Shown here one piece after another: positions 17,208 through 26,200 of a DNA stretch of 64,000 nt; the first letter of the stretch is position 1; every line of letters starts with the position of its first letter. Below the pieces are notes generated by a model. It saw only the letters and a program-made list of their open reading frames with translations, had not been told where the DNA came from and ran no database searches. A program made the position numbers and the translations under genes. The stretch is taken from the NCBI GenBank assembly GCA_000514715.1, contig AZWL01000015.1:62001-126000 (forward strand). The letters run 5' to 3'. This DNA is from Streptomyces sp. CNH099. GTDB taxonomy: Bacteria > Actinomycetota > Actinomycetes > Streptomycetales > Streptomycetaceae.

Positions 17208-17918
17208 GTGAGGCTACGCTTCCAGACGCGGCGGTCCGACTCGCCGTGGGTCGACACCGTGTGGACCTGTACGAGCGAACAGGTCACGACGATGACGTCC
17301 GTCGCAGCGGTGCGCTGGGGCCTGGTGTTCTGGAAGCGGGACGGCCGGGCGTACGCGAGCGTCACTGGCCCCGAGCCGCGGACCGGCACGGCGCCGGTGC
17401 CGGAGGGCGCGACCTTCACGGGCATCGAGTTCGCCGTGGGCACCGCGTTGCGAACCGTCCCCCCGCCGGTGCTGGTCGGCGGGGGCGTCGAACTCCCCGA
17501 CACCACGCGCCGGACGTTCCGGCTGGACGGCACGTCGTGGGAGACGCCCGGCCCCGACGACGCCGAGGCGCTGGTCGAGCGGCTCGTGCGGGCCGGGACC
17601 GTGGTCCGCGACCCGCTCGTCGCCGAGGTGCTGCGGGGCCACCGCCCGGCCGTGTCCGCACGCACCGTCGAACGCCGCTTCCGCGCCGCGACCGGGCTCA
17701 CCCGGGGCGCCGTCCGGCAGATCGAGCGGGCCCGCGGGGCGGCGGAGCTGCTCGCTGCCGGCTCGTCGGCCGGCTCCGTCGTCGCCCGCTTCGGCTACTT
17801 CGACGAACCGCACCTGGCCCGGGCGCTGCGCGCGTACGTCGGACGCACCGCCGGGCAGCTGCGCGCGGGCGGGGGCGGGGCGATCGCCCTCGACCTGGAT
17901 CAGCGCCTGACGTCGTAG
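17208..17918 (+). CDS. AraC-like regulator with DUF6597-type N-terminus
   Basis: A 236-residue protein. The N-terminal part resembles the sensor half of AraC regulators with a DUF6597-like domain (VRWGLVFWKRDGRAYASVTG and EGATFTGIEFAVGT). The C-terminal HTH is recognisable from SARTVERRFRAATGLTRGAV through FGYFDEPHLARALRAYVG. GTG 17208 is chosen from the family-like start VRLRFQTRRSDSPWVDTVW. Its last 19 bp overlap the convergent DHFR-fold gene, a common partner of such regulators; regulation of that gene is an inference. Confidence 0.82.
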   Translation: MRLRFQTRRSDSPWVDTVWTCTSEQVTTMTSVAAVRWGLVFWKRDGRAYASVTGPEPRTGTAPVPEGATFTGIEFAVGTALRTVPPPVLVGGGVELPDTTRRTFRLDGTSWETPGPDDAEALVERLVRAGTVVRDPLVAEVLRGHRPAVSARTVERRFRAATGLTRGAVRQIERARGAAELLAAGSSAGSVVARFGYFDEPHLARALRAYVGRTAGQLRAGGGGAIALDLDQRLTS

Positions 17919-18478
17919 ACGAGCTTCATGATCCCGTTCGAGTAGCTCTCCGACTCCCGCAGCGTGAGCATCTGCTTGTCGCGGTCGGCCCGGCCGAACA
18001 CGCCCTTCCCGGCGCCGAGCAGCACGGGGAACACGAGCAGGTGGTACCGGTCGATCAGACCCGCGTCCGCCAGCCGCCGCGCCAGCTCCGCACTCCCGTG
18101 GATGAAGATCGAGCCGCCCTCTCCCTCCTTGAGCGCGGCGACGTCCTCGGTCGAGCGCAGCACGGTCGTGGGCCCCCACCCGCCGACGAGGGCGTCCTCG
18201 GACAGCGTGGCCGACACCACGTACTTGGGCAGGTCCTTGTAAGCGGCGTGGTCCTCCGACCCGGGCCAGACCGGCGCGAACGCCTCGTAGCTGCGGCGGC
18301 CGAACATCAGCGCCGTCGTGTCGGCCAGTTCCTCGCTCTTCAGCGACCAGGCCTCGGGGACGAACTCCAGGTCCTCGACCACCCAGCCGCCGCTGCGGTG
18401 CCCCTCCCCCGGCCCGCCCCCGGGCGAGTCCACGACGCCGTCGAGCGACATGAAACCGGTGTAGACCAGGTCACGCAT
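17900..18478 (-). CDS. Dihydrofolate reductase family protein (RibD C-terminal fold)
   Basis: A 192-residue protein of the RibD-C/DHFR-like reductase superfamily. It starts MRDLVYTGFMSLDGVVDSPG, with LMFGRRSYEAFAPVWPG in the middle and IFIHGSAELARRLADAGLID and LLVFPVLLGAGKGVF near the end, all family hallmarks. These proteins bind NADPH, but their substrates are mostly unknown and most are not true DHFRs. It is convergent with the AraC-like gene. Confidence 0.88.
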   Translation of the reverse strand: MRDLVYTGFMSLDGVVDSPGGGPGEGHRSGGWVVEDLEFVPEAWSLKSEELADTTALMFGRRSYEAFAPVWPGSEDHAAYKDLPKYVVSATLSEDALVGGWGPTTVLRSTEDVAALKEGEGGSIFIHGSAELARRLADAGLIDRYHLLVFPVLLGAGKGVFGRADRDKQMLTLRESESYSNGIMKLVYDVRR

Positions 18479-18626
18479 GGTGTTGTCCCCTCATGATCGA
18501 GCACGTTGCCCGGCTCACGCTAGATCCCGTACGCGGCGGCCGTCTTGGACGAAACCGACAGCGGGACCGTCAGGGGACCACCCGACTCCGGCGGCCGAAC
18601 GCGGCCTGCTGCGGCGATCCCGCGAT

Positions 18627-19184
18627 TCACGCCCTGTGCAGGGGGGCGCGCATCATGGCGGCGAAGACCGGGGAGTCGGGGAAGGGTTGTTGTTCGCCGA
18701 TCTTCTCGTAGCCCCACCGTTCGTACAGGGCCTGGACCTTGCCGCCGCCGGCTTTCGGGTTGACCAGTAGCGTGACGCGCTGCTCGGTGCGGGGGGCGAG
18801 GAGGTGTTCGTGGAGGGCATGCGCGGTGCCGGTGCCGCGCCAGGGCTTGCGGACGACGATCTCGTTCAGCGCGAGGGTGCGGTGGCCGTCCTCGGTGGTG
18901 TAGCCGTCCGGCAGTGGGGTGGTCATGGCCGTCCACCATCGGGTGCTTGGGCCGAGTGGGACGCCGTACGCAAAGCCGACCGGGGTGTCGTCTTCATAGC
19001 CGACTACCGCCTCCCAGCCGGGGGCTGATGAGTGGCCCGAGAGGCGTTCGTTGAAGCGTTCGCGGGAGTAGAACGGTCCGGTCAGGCCGAGGTCGCCGGC
19101 CCGGACTTCGATGTGAATGTTGCAGATCGTCTGGCGTACGTCCTCGATGCAGCTCTGGTCGTAGCGCTGGAATTCGACGGTCAC
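18627..19184 (-). CDS. GNAT family N-acetyltransferase
   Basis: A 185-residue acetyltransferase-like protein. The acetyl-CoA binding region is visible as LNEIVVRKPWRGTGTAHAL (the R/Q-x-x-G-x-G/A loop) followed by LVNPKAGGGKVQALYERWGY. GTG 19184 overlaps the stop of the upstream XRE gene by 4 bp (GTGA), so translation is coupled. The substrate is unknown. Placement behind a TTA-containing regulator makes developmental control plausible. Confidence 0.85.
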   Translation of the reverse strand: MTVEFQRYDQSCIEDVRQTICNIHIEVRAGDLGLTGPFYSRERFNERLSGHSSAPGWEAVVGYEDDTPVGFAYGVPLGPSTRWWTAMTTPLPDGYTTEDGHRTLALNEIVVRKPWRGTGTAHALHEHLLAPRTEQRVTLLVNPKAGGGKVQALYERWGYEKIGEQQPFPDSPVFAAMMRAPLHRA

Positions 19185-20446
19185 GGGCCTGTGCTCTTTT
19201 CCGTTCGGGCGGCTTGGGCTTCGAGCCACCGGCGGGTCTCGGCGGCGCGGGGTGCCATCGCGGTGAGCCGTCTGCCGAAGGAATCCAGCAGGCCGGAGAC
19301 GCGGCCGTGGCGGGTCTCTGCGGGCACCTTCAGGGCCGTGATGACGGCGGGTTCCAGGTCGTCCTGCCCGAGCTGGGCGTGCGCGAGGTGGGCGAGTGCG
19401 AGGGCCCGGTTTCGCTGGAAGCCGGACCGCAGCAGGGTGAGGTGGCGGTGGGCGTGTGCTTCGGCTTCCGCCCAGCGGCCCAGGGTCAGATGGGTGGTCA
19501 GGGCCAGCAGTTCCAGTTCGGCCTGGTCGTAGAACGCCATCCACGGTGGTCGGTGGGCGTCGGCGTCAGCGCGGTCCAGGGCGTGCTGTGCGTGGTCCAG
19601 TGCGCGTCGGGCGGCGGGGGTGTTGCCGTCGTCGGCACAGTGGACTGCGGTGCGGGCGTGGGCGAGGGAGGCGTACAGCGGATCGCGGCGGGTAACGGGG
19701 GTGCTGCGAGCGGCGTCGTCCGCGGCGAGCGCGTCTGTGCCGCGGCCGAGCTGGCGGTACAGCGCCCCGGCGTGGCCCCAGACGCGGAACTGCACCGCCG
19801 GATCGGCGGACAGCCCGGCGAGGGTCACCGCCTTGTTCAGGTGCTGCGCGGCCTCGTCCAAACGCCGGCCGTCGATGGCAGCCCACATAGCCGAGGACGT
19901 GAAGGCGGCGGCCAGGGAGTACAGCTCACCACGTACGCGCTGGCTGGCGATGCTGTGCTGCTGCAGGTCCAGGGCCTGGGCGGACAGACGAACAGCGCGA
20001 GCTTCCACGGCCTCGGTGCCCCCATGGCGATTGTCCGAGGCCACAAGATCGGCGAGCTTGGCGGTGAGACGGTCCACGTCCGAGCTTCCGATGCGCGGTA
20101 CGGGGCTGGTCGCGGTCGCCAAGGGCACGGCCGCCGTGCCAGCGCTGGCGGTGATGAAGGTGCGTCGCCGCACAGGGTCCTCCGGTGGGGCTGGGCGGGT
20201 GCCTTTCCCTCGCCGGACGAATCCCAGGTCCTCGGGCGACTTCCCCGTCACTCTTTCCAAAGCAACGCGCTGTTTGGCCTGTGGCCAGGCGACTTCGCCG
20301 CACAGCCAGCGGCGCACGCTGCGGTCAGTCAGCACTCCCCGACGACCGGACAACTGGCCGATGGCGTCGTTCACCTCCTCGGCGAACTCGTTCTCGGTCA
20401 TGCCGGTTTCGGCGAGATAAGTGGCTAAGACCGCGTTCAGGGCCAT
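19181..20446 (-). CDS. XRE-like HTH regulator with TPR domain, TTA-containing
   Basis: A 421-residue regulator. The first 75 residues form a Cro/C1-like HTH (EFAEEVNDAIGQLSGRRG then LTDRSVRRWLCGEVAWPQAK), followed by a Pro/Arg linker and a Tat-like RRRTFITASAGTAAV segment that may be coincidental. The rest is a TPR array (e.g. AVQFRVWGHAGALYRQLGRG and ALAHLAHAQLGQDDLEPA). Codon 7 is TTA (20428-20426), so translation should need the BldA tRNA. ATG 20446 sits only a few bases after a possible -10. Translationally coupled to the GNAT gene. Confidence 0.87.
   Translation of the reverse strand: MALNAVLATYLAETGMTENEFAEEVNDAIGQLSGRRGVLTDRSVRRWLCGEVAWPQAKQRVALERVTGKSPEDLGFVRRGKGTRPAPPEDPVRRRTFITASAGTAAVPLATATSPVPRIGSSDVDRLTAKLADLVASDNRHGGTEAVEARAVRLSAQALDLQQHSIASQRVRGELYSLAAAFTSSAMWAAIDGRRLDEAAQHLNKAVTLAGLSADPAVQFRVWGHAGALYRQLGRGTDALAADDAARSTPVTRRDPLYASLAHARTAVHCADDGNTPAARRALDHAQHALDRADADAHRPPWMAFYDQAELELLALTTHLTLGRWAEAEAHAHRHLTLLRSGFQRNRALALAHLAHAQLGQDDLEPAVITALKVPAETRHGRVSGLLDSFGRRLTAMAPRAAETRRWLEAQAARTEKSTGP
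20426..20428 (-). promoter_or_regulatory. Rare TTA leucine codon (bldA-dependent) at codon 7
   Basis: The leftward reading after ATG 20446 is Met-Ala-Leu-Asn-Ala-Val-Leu, with TTA for the second Leu. In Streptomyces TTA is read only by the bldA tRNA, which is limiting in young mycelium. Its place at the start of a two-gene coupled unit would gate both proteins. Confidence 0.85.
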
Positions 20447-20685
20447 AGCTCCACGCTAGAACTCAGCAACCTGCGATAACGGTAAAGAGAACGTCAATTC
20501 GTCCGGTGCTGCGGGCTCTGGCGCGAGGCACTTCGACCTGTTCACAACCGTCTCCGCCCAGTTGTCTAGGTGGAGCCCCCACGCCCCCGGAGCGGCAGCA
20601 GAGATGCCGCCGGTCCGCGATGTCATCGACTCGCCCCCGCGCGTGATGGGCCGCGGCACACCTCGTACCAACCGCAGAGGCGGAG

Positions 20686-21165
20686 ATGACAATGAGCGCT
20701 AGAGACTTGGGGATGGGCCATCGATCGCATCCATGGCTGAACACCGACCTCACTCTGCTCCGCCCGGAACGAGGGAAACGCTGTGCCACCCATACGCGCG
20801 GGTTCATCCGCAGTGCCCGCTCGGTCGGCAAGGCGCGCGACTTCGTCGCGTCCCTCGTAGGCCCGGCCGACCGGGCCGAGGACATCCGCGTGTGTGTGTC
20901 CGAACTCGCCACCAATGCCCTGCTGCACGGCACCCCGCGCGGGCGCGAGTTCCGGGTACACGTCACGGTCGAGGACGACGCCGTGCGCGTCGAGGTCCAC
21001 GACGCGGGCCAGGCACCCCCGCGCCTCTGCACCCCCGCGGACACCGACGATCACGGCCGCGGCCTGCAGTTGGTCGACGCACTCGCCGATGCCTGGGGCA
21101 CCTCCGACCGCACCGGCGTCGGCAAGGTCGTCTGGGCGGTGTTCAAGTCCCCGGGCTTGGCCTAG
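20686..21165 (+). CDS. ATP-binding protein, RsbW/SpoIIAB-like anti-sigma type kinase
   Basis: A GHKL-fold ATPase of about 157-159 residues. It shows the N box (VCVSELATNALLHG), the G1 region EVHDAGQAPP and the G2 box DHGRGLQLVDALAD. Streptomycete genomes carry many such single-domain RsbW-like proteins. ATG 20686 or 20692 is possible; GCGGAG favours 20692. It is divergent from the XRE-GNAT pair, a neighbour arrangement often seen for XRE regulators and these ATPases. Partner unknown. Confidence 0.85.
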   Translation: MTMSARDLGMGHRSHPWLNTDLTLLRPERGKRCATHTRGFIRSARSVGKARDFVASLVGPADRAEDIRVCVSELATNALLHGTPRGREFRVHVTVEDDAVRVEVHDAGQAPPRLCTPADTDDHGRGLQLVDALADAWGTSDRTGVGKVVWAVFKSPGLA

Positions 21166-21228
21166 CAGTCAGCACCGCCGCCTCCGGCTCGCAGGCGGAC
21201 CGCATCGCGATCGTGGGCGACCCCGTCC

Positions 21229-21254
21229 GCGTAGTCGACGATCGCCGACTACGC
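21229..21254. terminator. Inverted repeat between convergent genes
   Basis: Perfect 9-bp arms (21229-21237 and 21246-21254) enclose 8 bp. It lies between the ATPase gene and convergent yajQ and may act as a two-way terminator. Confidence 0.5.
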
Positions 21255-21371
21255 CTACGCGCACCACGACCAGACACCACCCGTTCGGCGGTGGAGTCCA
21301 CGCTAGCGCAAGTGCCCCAATGTGCCCTAAGAGTCACACGGAGCAGAATATCCGCAGGTCAGCATCCTAGG

Positions 21372-21860
21372 CTAACGGTAGTTGACGAACTGGACCGCGA
21401 AGCTGAGGTCCTTCTCCTTGATCAGGGAGATGACCTCCTGCAGCGAGTCCCGGCTCTTGGACGTCACCCGCAGCTCGTCCCCCTGCACCTGCGCCTTGAC
21501 ACCCTTGGGCCCCTCGTCGCGGATGATCTTCGCGAGCTTCTTGGCGTCGTCCTGGGAGATGCCCTCCTTGACGGTGGAGTACAGCTTGTACTCCTTCCCG
21601 GACGCCTGCGGCTCCCCCGACTCCAGAGCCTTCAGCGAGATCCCGCGCTTGACCAGCTTGGACTGGAAGATGTCGAGCACGGCCTTCGCCCGCTCCTCGG
21701 CGTTGGCCCGGATCTCGATCCGCTCGCCCGACCACGCGATCGCGGCGCCGACGCCCTTGAAGTCGTAGCGCTGCGAGATCTCCTTGGCTGCCTGGTTGAG
21801 CGCGTTGTCGACCTCCTGCCGATCGACCTTCGAGACGATGTCGAAACTGGAGTCGGCCAT
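21372..21860 (-). CDS. YajQ family cyclic-di-GMP/nucleotide-binding protein
   Basis: YajQ/UPF0234 proteins bind nucleotides; some bind cyclic di-GMP. The product has the normal length (162 residues) and family landmarks SSFDIVSKVDRQEVDNALNQ at the start, QRYDFKGVGA and a C-terminal SLIKEKDLSFAVQFVNYR. ATG 21860 follows a GAGGAG-like site. It sits upstream of tRNA-Tyr on the opposite strand, and from memory this neighbour is also found in S. coelicolor. Confidence 0.93.
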   Translation of the reverse strand: MADSSFDIVSKVDRQEVDNALNQAAKEISQRYDFKGVGAAIAWSGERIEIRANAEERAKAVLDIFQSKLVKRGISLKALESGEPQASGKEYKLYSTVKEGISQDDAKKLAKIIRDEGPKGVKAQVQGDELRVTSKSRDSLQEVISLIKEKDLSFAVQFVNYR

Positions 21861-22043
21861 CTTCGGTGTGCTCCTCGTGCACTGGTTCCCTGATACCGCA
21901 CCCCGGTCCGGGGCCGTGGACCAGCCTAGTCACCCCACCCGGCCCACGAGCCCCGCAACCGAGTGGCGGACCACCCCGGGCCATCGGGTATGGTTTACGA
22001 CGTTGCCGGGCAGCCCCAGCGGCCGGGCCGGGCGACATCCCTT

Positions 22044-22125
<82 letters not shown>

Positions 22126-22133
22126 CACCTGAG

Positions 22134-22174
22134 AAGGGCCCGTGACCAGCGCGAACGCTGCCCCGGGCCCTTTT
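22134..22174 (+). terminator. tRNA-Tyr terminator
   Basis: AAGGGCCCG (22134-22142) pairs with CGGGCCCTT (22164-22172), with an inner AGCG/CGCT stem, and the stem runs into TTTT. A classical intrinsic terminator 9 bp after the tRNA. Confidence 0.85.
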
Positions 22175-22269
22175 GTGTGCCGACTTCCCGCGGCCGCTCG
22201 CATACGCGGGGCCGGGGATGCGCAGTCTCCTGAAGGTGTCACACTCCGGCTCTGGCGGCGGGGGCCCGG

Positions 22270-22926
22270 TCAACCGGCTTTCGACTTCAAGCGGGCCCTG
22301 GCAAGGGCTACCGCTTCCCAGGTGTCGCAGTCGAACGACACTCCGGCCACATCAGGCACGTGCCGCAGGGCCAGGCAGCGGGTCAGTACACGGATAGGAA
22401 GTCCCGCCAGCAATCTGTGCTCGGCGAGGGTCAGCGCAATGCCCCGTCGCAGAGCTGCGGTCCGATACGCGGCGAACAACGGATTGTCCCGTCCTTGCGT
22501 TTCCAGCATGACGGCGCCCTCAAGCGCAGGACCGGCCGCCTGACGCAGCAACTCCGCGACGGTTTCCGACCGTACGAAGGGCAGATCCGCCGCCAGGACC
22601 ACCACGAAGGGCGCGCGCACCCAGCGCACACCCGCGGCCAGCGCCACGAGCGGCCCGGCGTGCGGGGGCCACTCGCTCACGTGGTGTACCGGGTGGGCGG
22701 TGGCCCGGGGCGGGCCCACCACGATCGTCCTCGCGGCCCCGATGCATGCCTCGATCGACCGGTCGAGCAACGACATGCCGCCAACGGACACCATCGGCTT
22801 GTCCACGCCGCCTAATCGCCGCGCGCGCCCTCCCGCCAGCACCACCGCGTCGTAGTACTCGCCTGTGCCACCTCCCGGCCCCTCTTCGCTGCCGCACGGA
22901 ACGCCTTGCCGACCGGACGCCACCAC
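22270..22926 (-). CDS. Molybdenum cofactor guanylyltransferase-like NTP transferase (MobA family)
   Basis: A nucleotidyltransferase of up to 218 residues. The nucleotide-binding N-terminus is AVVLAGGRARRLGGVDKPMV, with a conserved LAADLPFV (metal-binding Asp) and NPLFAAYR downstream. The family attaches GMP or CMP to molybdopterin. GTG 22926 gives the full open product; the first 20 residues look non-family and the true start may lie closer to the LAGG motif. No other molybdenum cofactor gene is adjacent. Confidence 0.82.
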   Translation of the reverse strand: MVASGRQGVPCGSEEGPGGGTGEYYDAVVLAGGRARRLGGVDKPMVSVGGMSLLDRSIEACIGAARTIVVGPPRATAHPVHHVSEWPPHAGPLVALAAGVRWVRAPFVVVLAADLPFVRSETVAELLRQAAGPALEGAVMLETQGRDNPLFAAYRTAALRRGIALTLAEHRLLAGLPIRVLTRCLALRHVPDVAGVSFDCDTWEAVALARARLKSKAG

Positions 22927-22982
22927 TCATACCTGCCCCGCTCAGCCCTTCCGCCGGCAACGCAGGGCTTGATTGTCGTCCG

Positions 22983-23153
22983 GTGAACGCGGACTCCGAC
23001 ATCTCCGGGAGCGTCGTGAATCCGCGGGCCCGGACCGCCGCTCATGCCGTCCTCACCCAGGCGCGCAGGACGCTGGACCTGCGCCGGCCGGTTGCCCTCG
23101 TGCTGCTGGGGACCACCGATTTCGGTGCGGTGGCCCGTAAGCCCGGGCTATAG
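22983..23153 (+). pseudogene. Remnant of a DUF574-type SAM methyltransferase
   Basis: One frame reads ...LTQARRTLDLRRPVALVLLG, which resembles the conserved interior of the streptomycete DUF574 (PF04672) methyltransferases, where a similar segment precedes a Leu-His motif. Flanking parts of the family (SAM-binding start and DYxLGG-type motif) are missing and the frame stops at 23153. I read it as a gene remnant; the assignment rests on one short segment. Confidence 0.35.
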
Positions 23154-23193
23154 GCTGCCCGCACACCCGTTCCTCGTGGAGGGAGCCGCCGCC

Positions 23194-23298
23194 GTGATCG
23201 ACACCACGGTGTCCATGCCGCTGTGGCGCCCCGAGACCGTGCCCTTCGGCGAGCCGCCGCCCCTCTCCGGGTACAGCGGGGTGGGTCGGAAGCCGTGA
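23194..23298 (+). CDS. Small ORF overlapping the AfsR-like gene start
   Basis: A 34-residue peptide beginning VIDTTVSMPLWRPETVPFGE and ending GYSGVGRKP. GTG 23194 is nine bases after GGAGGGAG, and its TGA overlaps the GTG of the large regulator (GTGA at 23295-23298), so it would couple translation. No family recognised. It may be a real leader peptide, a remnant with the methyltransferase fragment, or chance. Confidence 0.4.
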   Translation: MIDTTVSMPLWRPETVPFGEPPPLSGYSGVGRKP

Positions 23299-26200
23299 GC
23301 GCGGGTGCCGACGTCGAGCTGACCTTTCTGGCGCGGGTCGCCTTTCGGGGGCGGGAGATCACCGCGCCTCGGGTGCGGGGGCTGCTGGCCCTGCTCGCCG
23401 GGGAGCTGCGGGGTGGGTGCAGCGTGGCGCGGCTCGTGGACGGGCTCTGGGGGGACGGGCTGCCCGCCGATCCGGCGAACGCGCTGCGGATTCTGGTGTC
23501 CCGGGCGCGGGCCCAGGTCGGGGCCGACGTCGTCGTCAGCACGCCCGCCGGGTACCGGCTGGCGCTGGCGGCGGAGCAGGTCGACGTCGCGGCCGTGGTG
23601 CGGTGCGCCGAGGAGTGCGCGCGGGCCGTGCGGGGCGGCGATCACGCCGGGGCGCTGGCCGCCGCCGAGGAGGGGCTCGGGTTCTGGGACGCGGCGCCGG
23701 AGGCGGAGGCGGTGCCGGGGGATCCGGTGGCGGAGTTGCGGGCCGCGCGGGCGCCGCTGTACGGCGATCTCGTACGGGCCCGGGCGCTGGCGCTCGCGCG
23801 GGTGGGGCGGCGCGCGGAGGCCGCGGCGCCGCTGGCGCGGCTCCTCGCCGGGGCGCCCCGCGACGAGGAGGTGCTCGCCGAACTGCTGCGCGCCGAGGCG
23901 GCGTCGGCCGGGCCCGCGGCGGCGCTCGCCCGCTACGACGCGTACCGGCGCGAGCTGCGCGACGACCTCGGCACCGACCCGGGCGCCGCGCTCCGGGCCG
24001 TCCACCGGGAGCTGCTGCGGGACGAGGCCCCGGCCGTCCGGCAGGGGGTGCCGCACGATCCGAACCCGCTGCTGGGGCGGGACGACGACCTGGCGGCGGT
24101 GGCCGGGCTGCTGCGCTCGTCGCGGCTGACGTCGATCGTCGGGCCGGGCGGGCTGGGCAAGACGCGGCTCGCGTACGCCGTCAGCCGGCGCGCGGAGCAG
24201 CAGCTGGTGCACTTCGTGTCGCTGGCGGGGGCGCGTGCCGACGAGGACGTGGCCGGGGAGGTGGCGTCCGCGCTCGGCGGCGGGGCCGGGACCGCGGGCG
24301 CCGGGGCCGGGACCGCCGGGGCCGGGACCGCCGGGGGTGGGGCCGCCGGGCCCGGGGGCGAGGCCGTCGCCGCCGTCCTCGCCGCCCTCGGCGGCCGGCC
24401 CGCGCTGCTCGTCCTCGACAACTGCGAGCAGGTCGTCGAGGGCGCCGCCGACCTCGTCCGGGAGCTGGTGGCCCGCGCCGCCGACCTCCGCGTACTCGTC
24501 ACCAGCCGGGCGCCCCTCGGGCTCAGCTCCGAGGCCGTCTACCGGCTCCCGCAGCTCACCGCCGAGACCTCCGCCGAACTCTTCGCGCAGCGCGCCCGCG
24601 CCGCCCGCCCCGGCGTGGAGCTGCCGCCCGCCGCGGTCGCGCAGCTGTGCCGGCACCTGGACGGGCTGCCGCTCGCCGTGGAGCTGGCCGCGGCGCGGGT
24701 GCGGGTGCTGTCCGTACCGGAGATCGCGCGGCGGCTCGGCGACCGGTTCGCGCTGCTGCGCGGCGGGGCGCGGGACGCGCCCGAGCGGCACCGTACGCTG
24801 CACGCCGTCGTGGAGTGGAGCTGGAACCTCCTGGCGGAGGACGCCCGGGCGGCCCTGCGGGCGCTGTCCGTCTTCCCCGGCGGCTTCACCGCCGAGGCGG
24901 CGGAGCAGGTGTCGGGCGGCGGGGCCGACACGCTGGAGCTGCTGGAACAGCTCGTGGACCAGTCGCTGCTGAAGGCCGCCGACACCGTGGCCGGGATCCG
25001 CTTCCACATGCTGGAGACGGTGCGCGAGTTCAGCGCCGCCCGGCGGGCGGCGGCCGGCGAGGACGAGGCGGTCACCGACCGGTTCCTGGGCTGGGCGCGG
25101 GACTTCGGCCGCGCCCACCACGACGCGCTGTTCGGCCACGAGCCGCTGCGGCACTGGGCCCGGCTGCGCGCGGAGCAGGACAACCTCGTGCTCGCCCTGC
25201 GCCACGCCCTCGCCCGCGGCGACCACGCCACCACCGCCGCCGCCGGCGCCGTCCTCGCCGGCGTCTGGACCACCGACGCCGCGAGCTTCCACCGCACCTT
25301 CGCCCTGGCCGCCGAGACCGCCCGCCCGCTGTCGCACTACCGCCCCGACCCCCGCCACACCGAGGTCACCCGCACCCTCAGCACCCTGTGCACCGCCGGC
25401 CCGTTCATCGGCGGCGGGCCGCTCCACCCGCGCCACCTCGCCGTCCTGCGGCGCCTGCCCGCCGCCGAGCCGGACAGCCTTCTGCGGGCGCTCAGCGTCG
25501 TGCTGTGCGCCTCACCGGGCATGCGCGCGCCCCACTACGGCACCCTCGACGAACTCCGCGCGAGCGACTCCCCGTTGCTCGCGGGCATCGCCGAGTGCGT
25601 CGCCAGCTACCTCTGGGAGCACGCGCACGAGCCGGAGCGCGCGCTGGCCGCCGGCCGCCGGATGCGCGCCGCCGTCGGCGCCGTCCCCAACCCGTCGCTG
25701 AAGCTCCTGAGCCACTCCCGCTGCAGCGAGCTGTGCATGGAGGCCGGGCTGGGCGAGGAGGCGTACGGGCATCTGCTGGCGGCGATGGACGCCCTGGCAC
25801 ACCTGAGCGACCAGTCGCCCACGACCGGGCTGCGCCGCGGGCTGGTGCTGGCGTGCCTGCAGCGCGGGGAGCCGGACGAGGCGGAGGAGTGGCTGCGGCG
25901 GGTGGAGGCCGCCCGGTCGGCGGCGGAGCAGCCGCAGATGATCGCGGGCGACACGGGGGCGTGGGCTGAGATCGCGCTGTCACGCGGGCTGACGGAGCTG
26001 GGGCTGAAGCGGTGGCGTACGGCGGTGGCGCAGCTGCGCACCGCCGGGTCGCCGCCCCATGCCCTCGTCCCCGCGCACACCGGCGCCCACGCCGACGAAC
26101 ACTCCCACGCCGACGGACACGCCGACGGACACGCCGCGTCGTCCGGTGCCCCGCCCGACGGCGCGTCCGCCGACCCCCTGGCCGAGTCCTGGGGCATGCA

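Noticed and set aside
20492..20497. TTGACG as a -35 element for the XRE gene
   Set aside because: No matching -10 at 16-19 bp; a different start near TAGCGT next to the ATG is as likely, so no promoter feature was listed.
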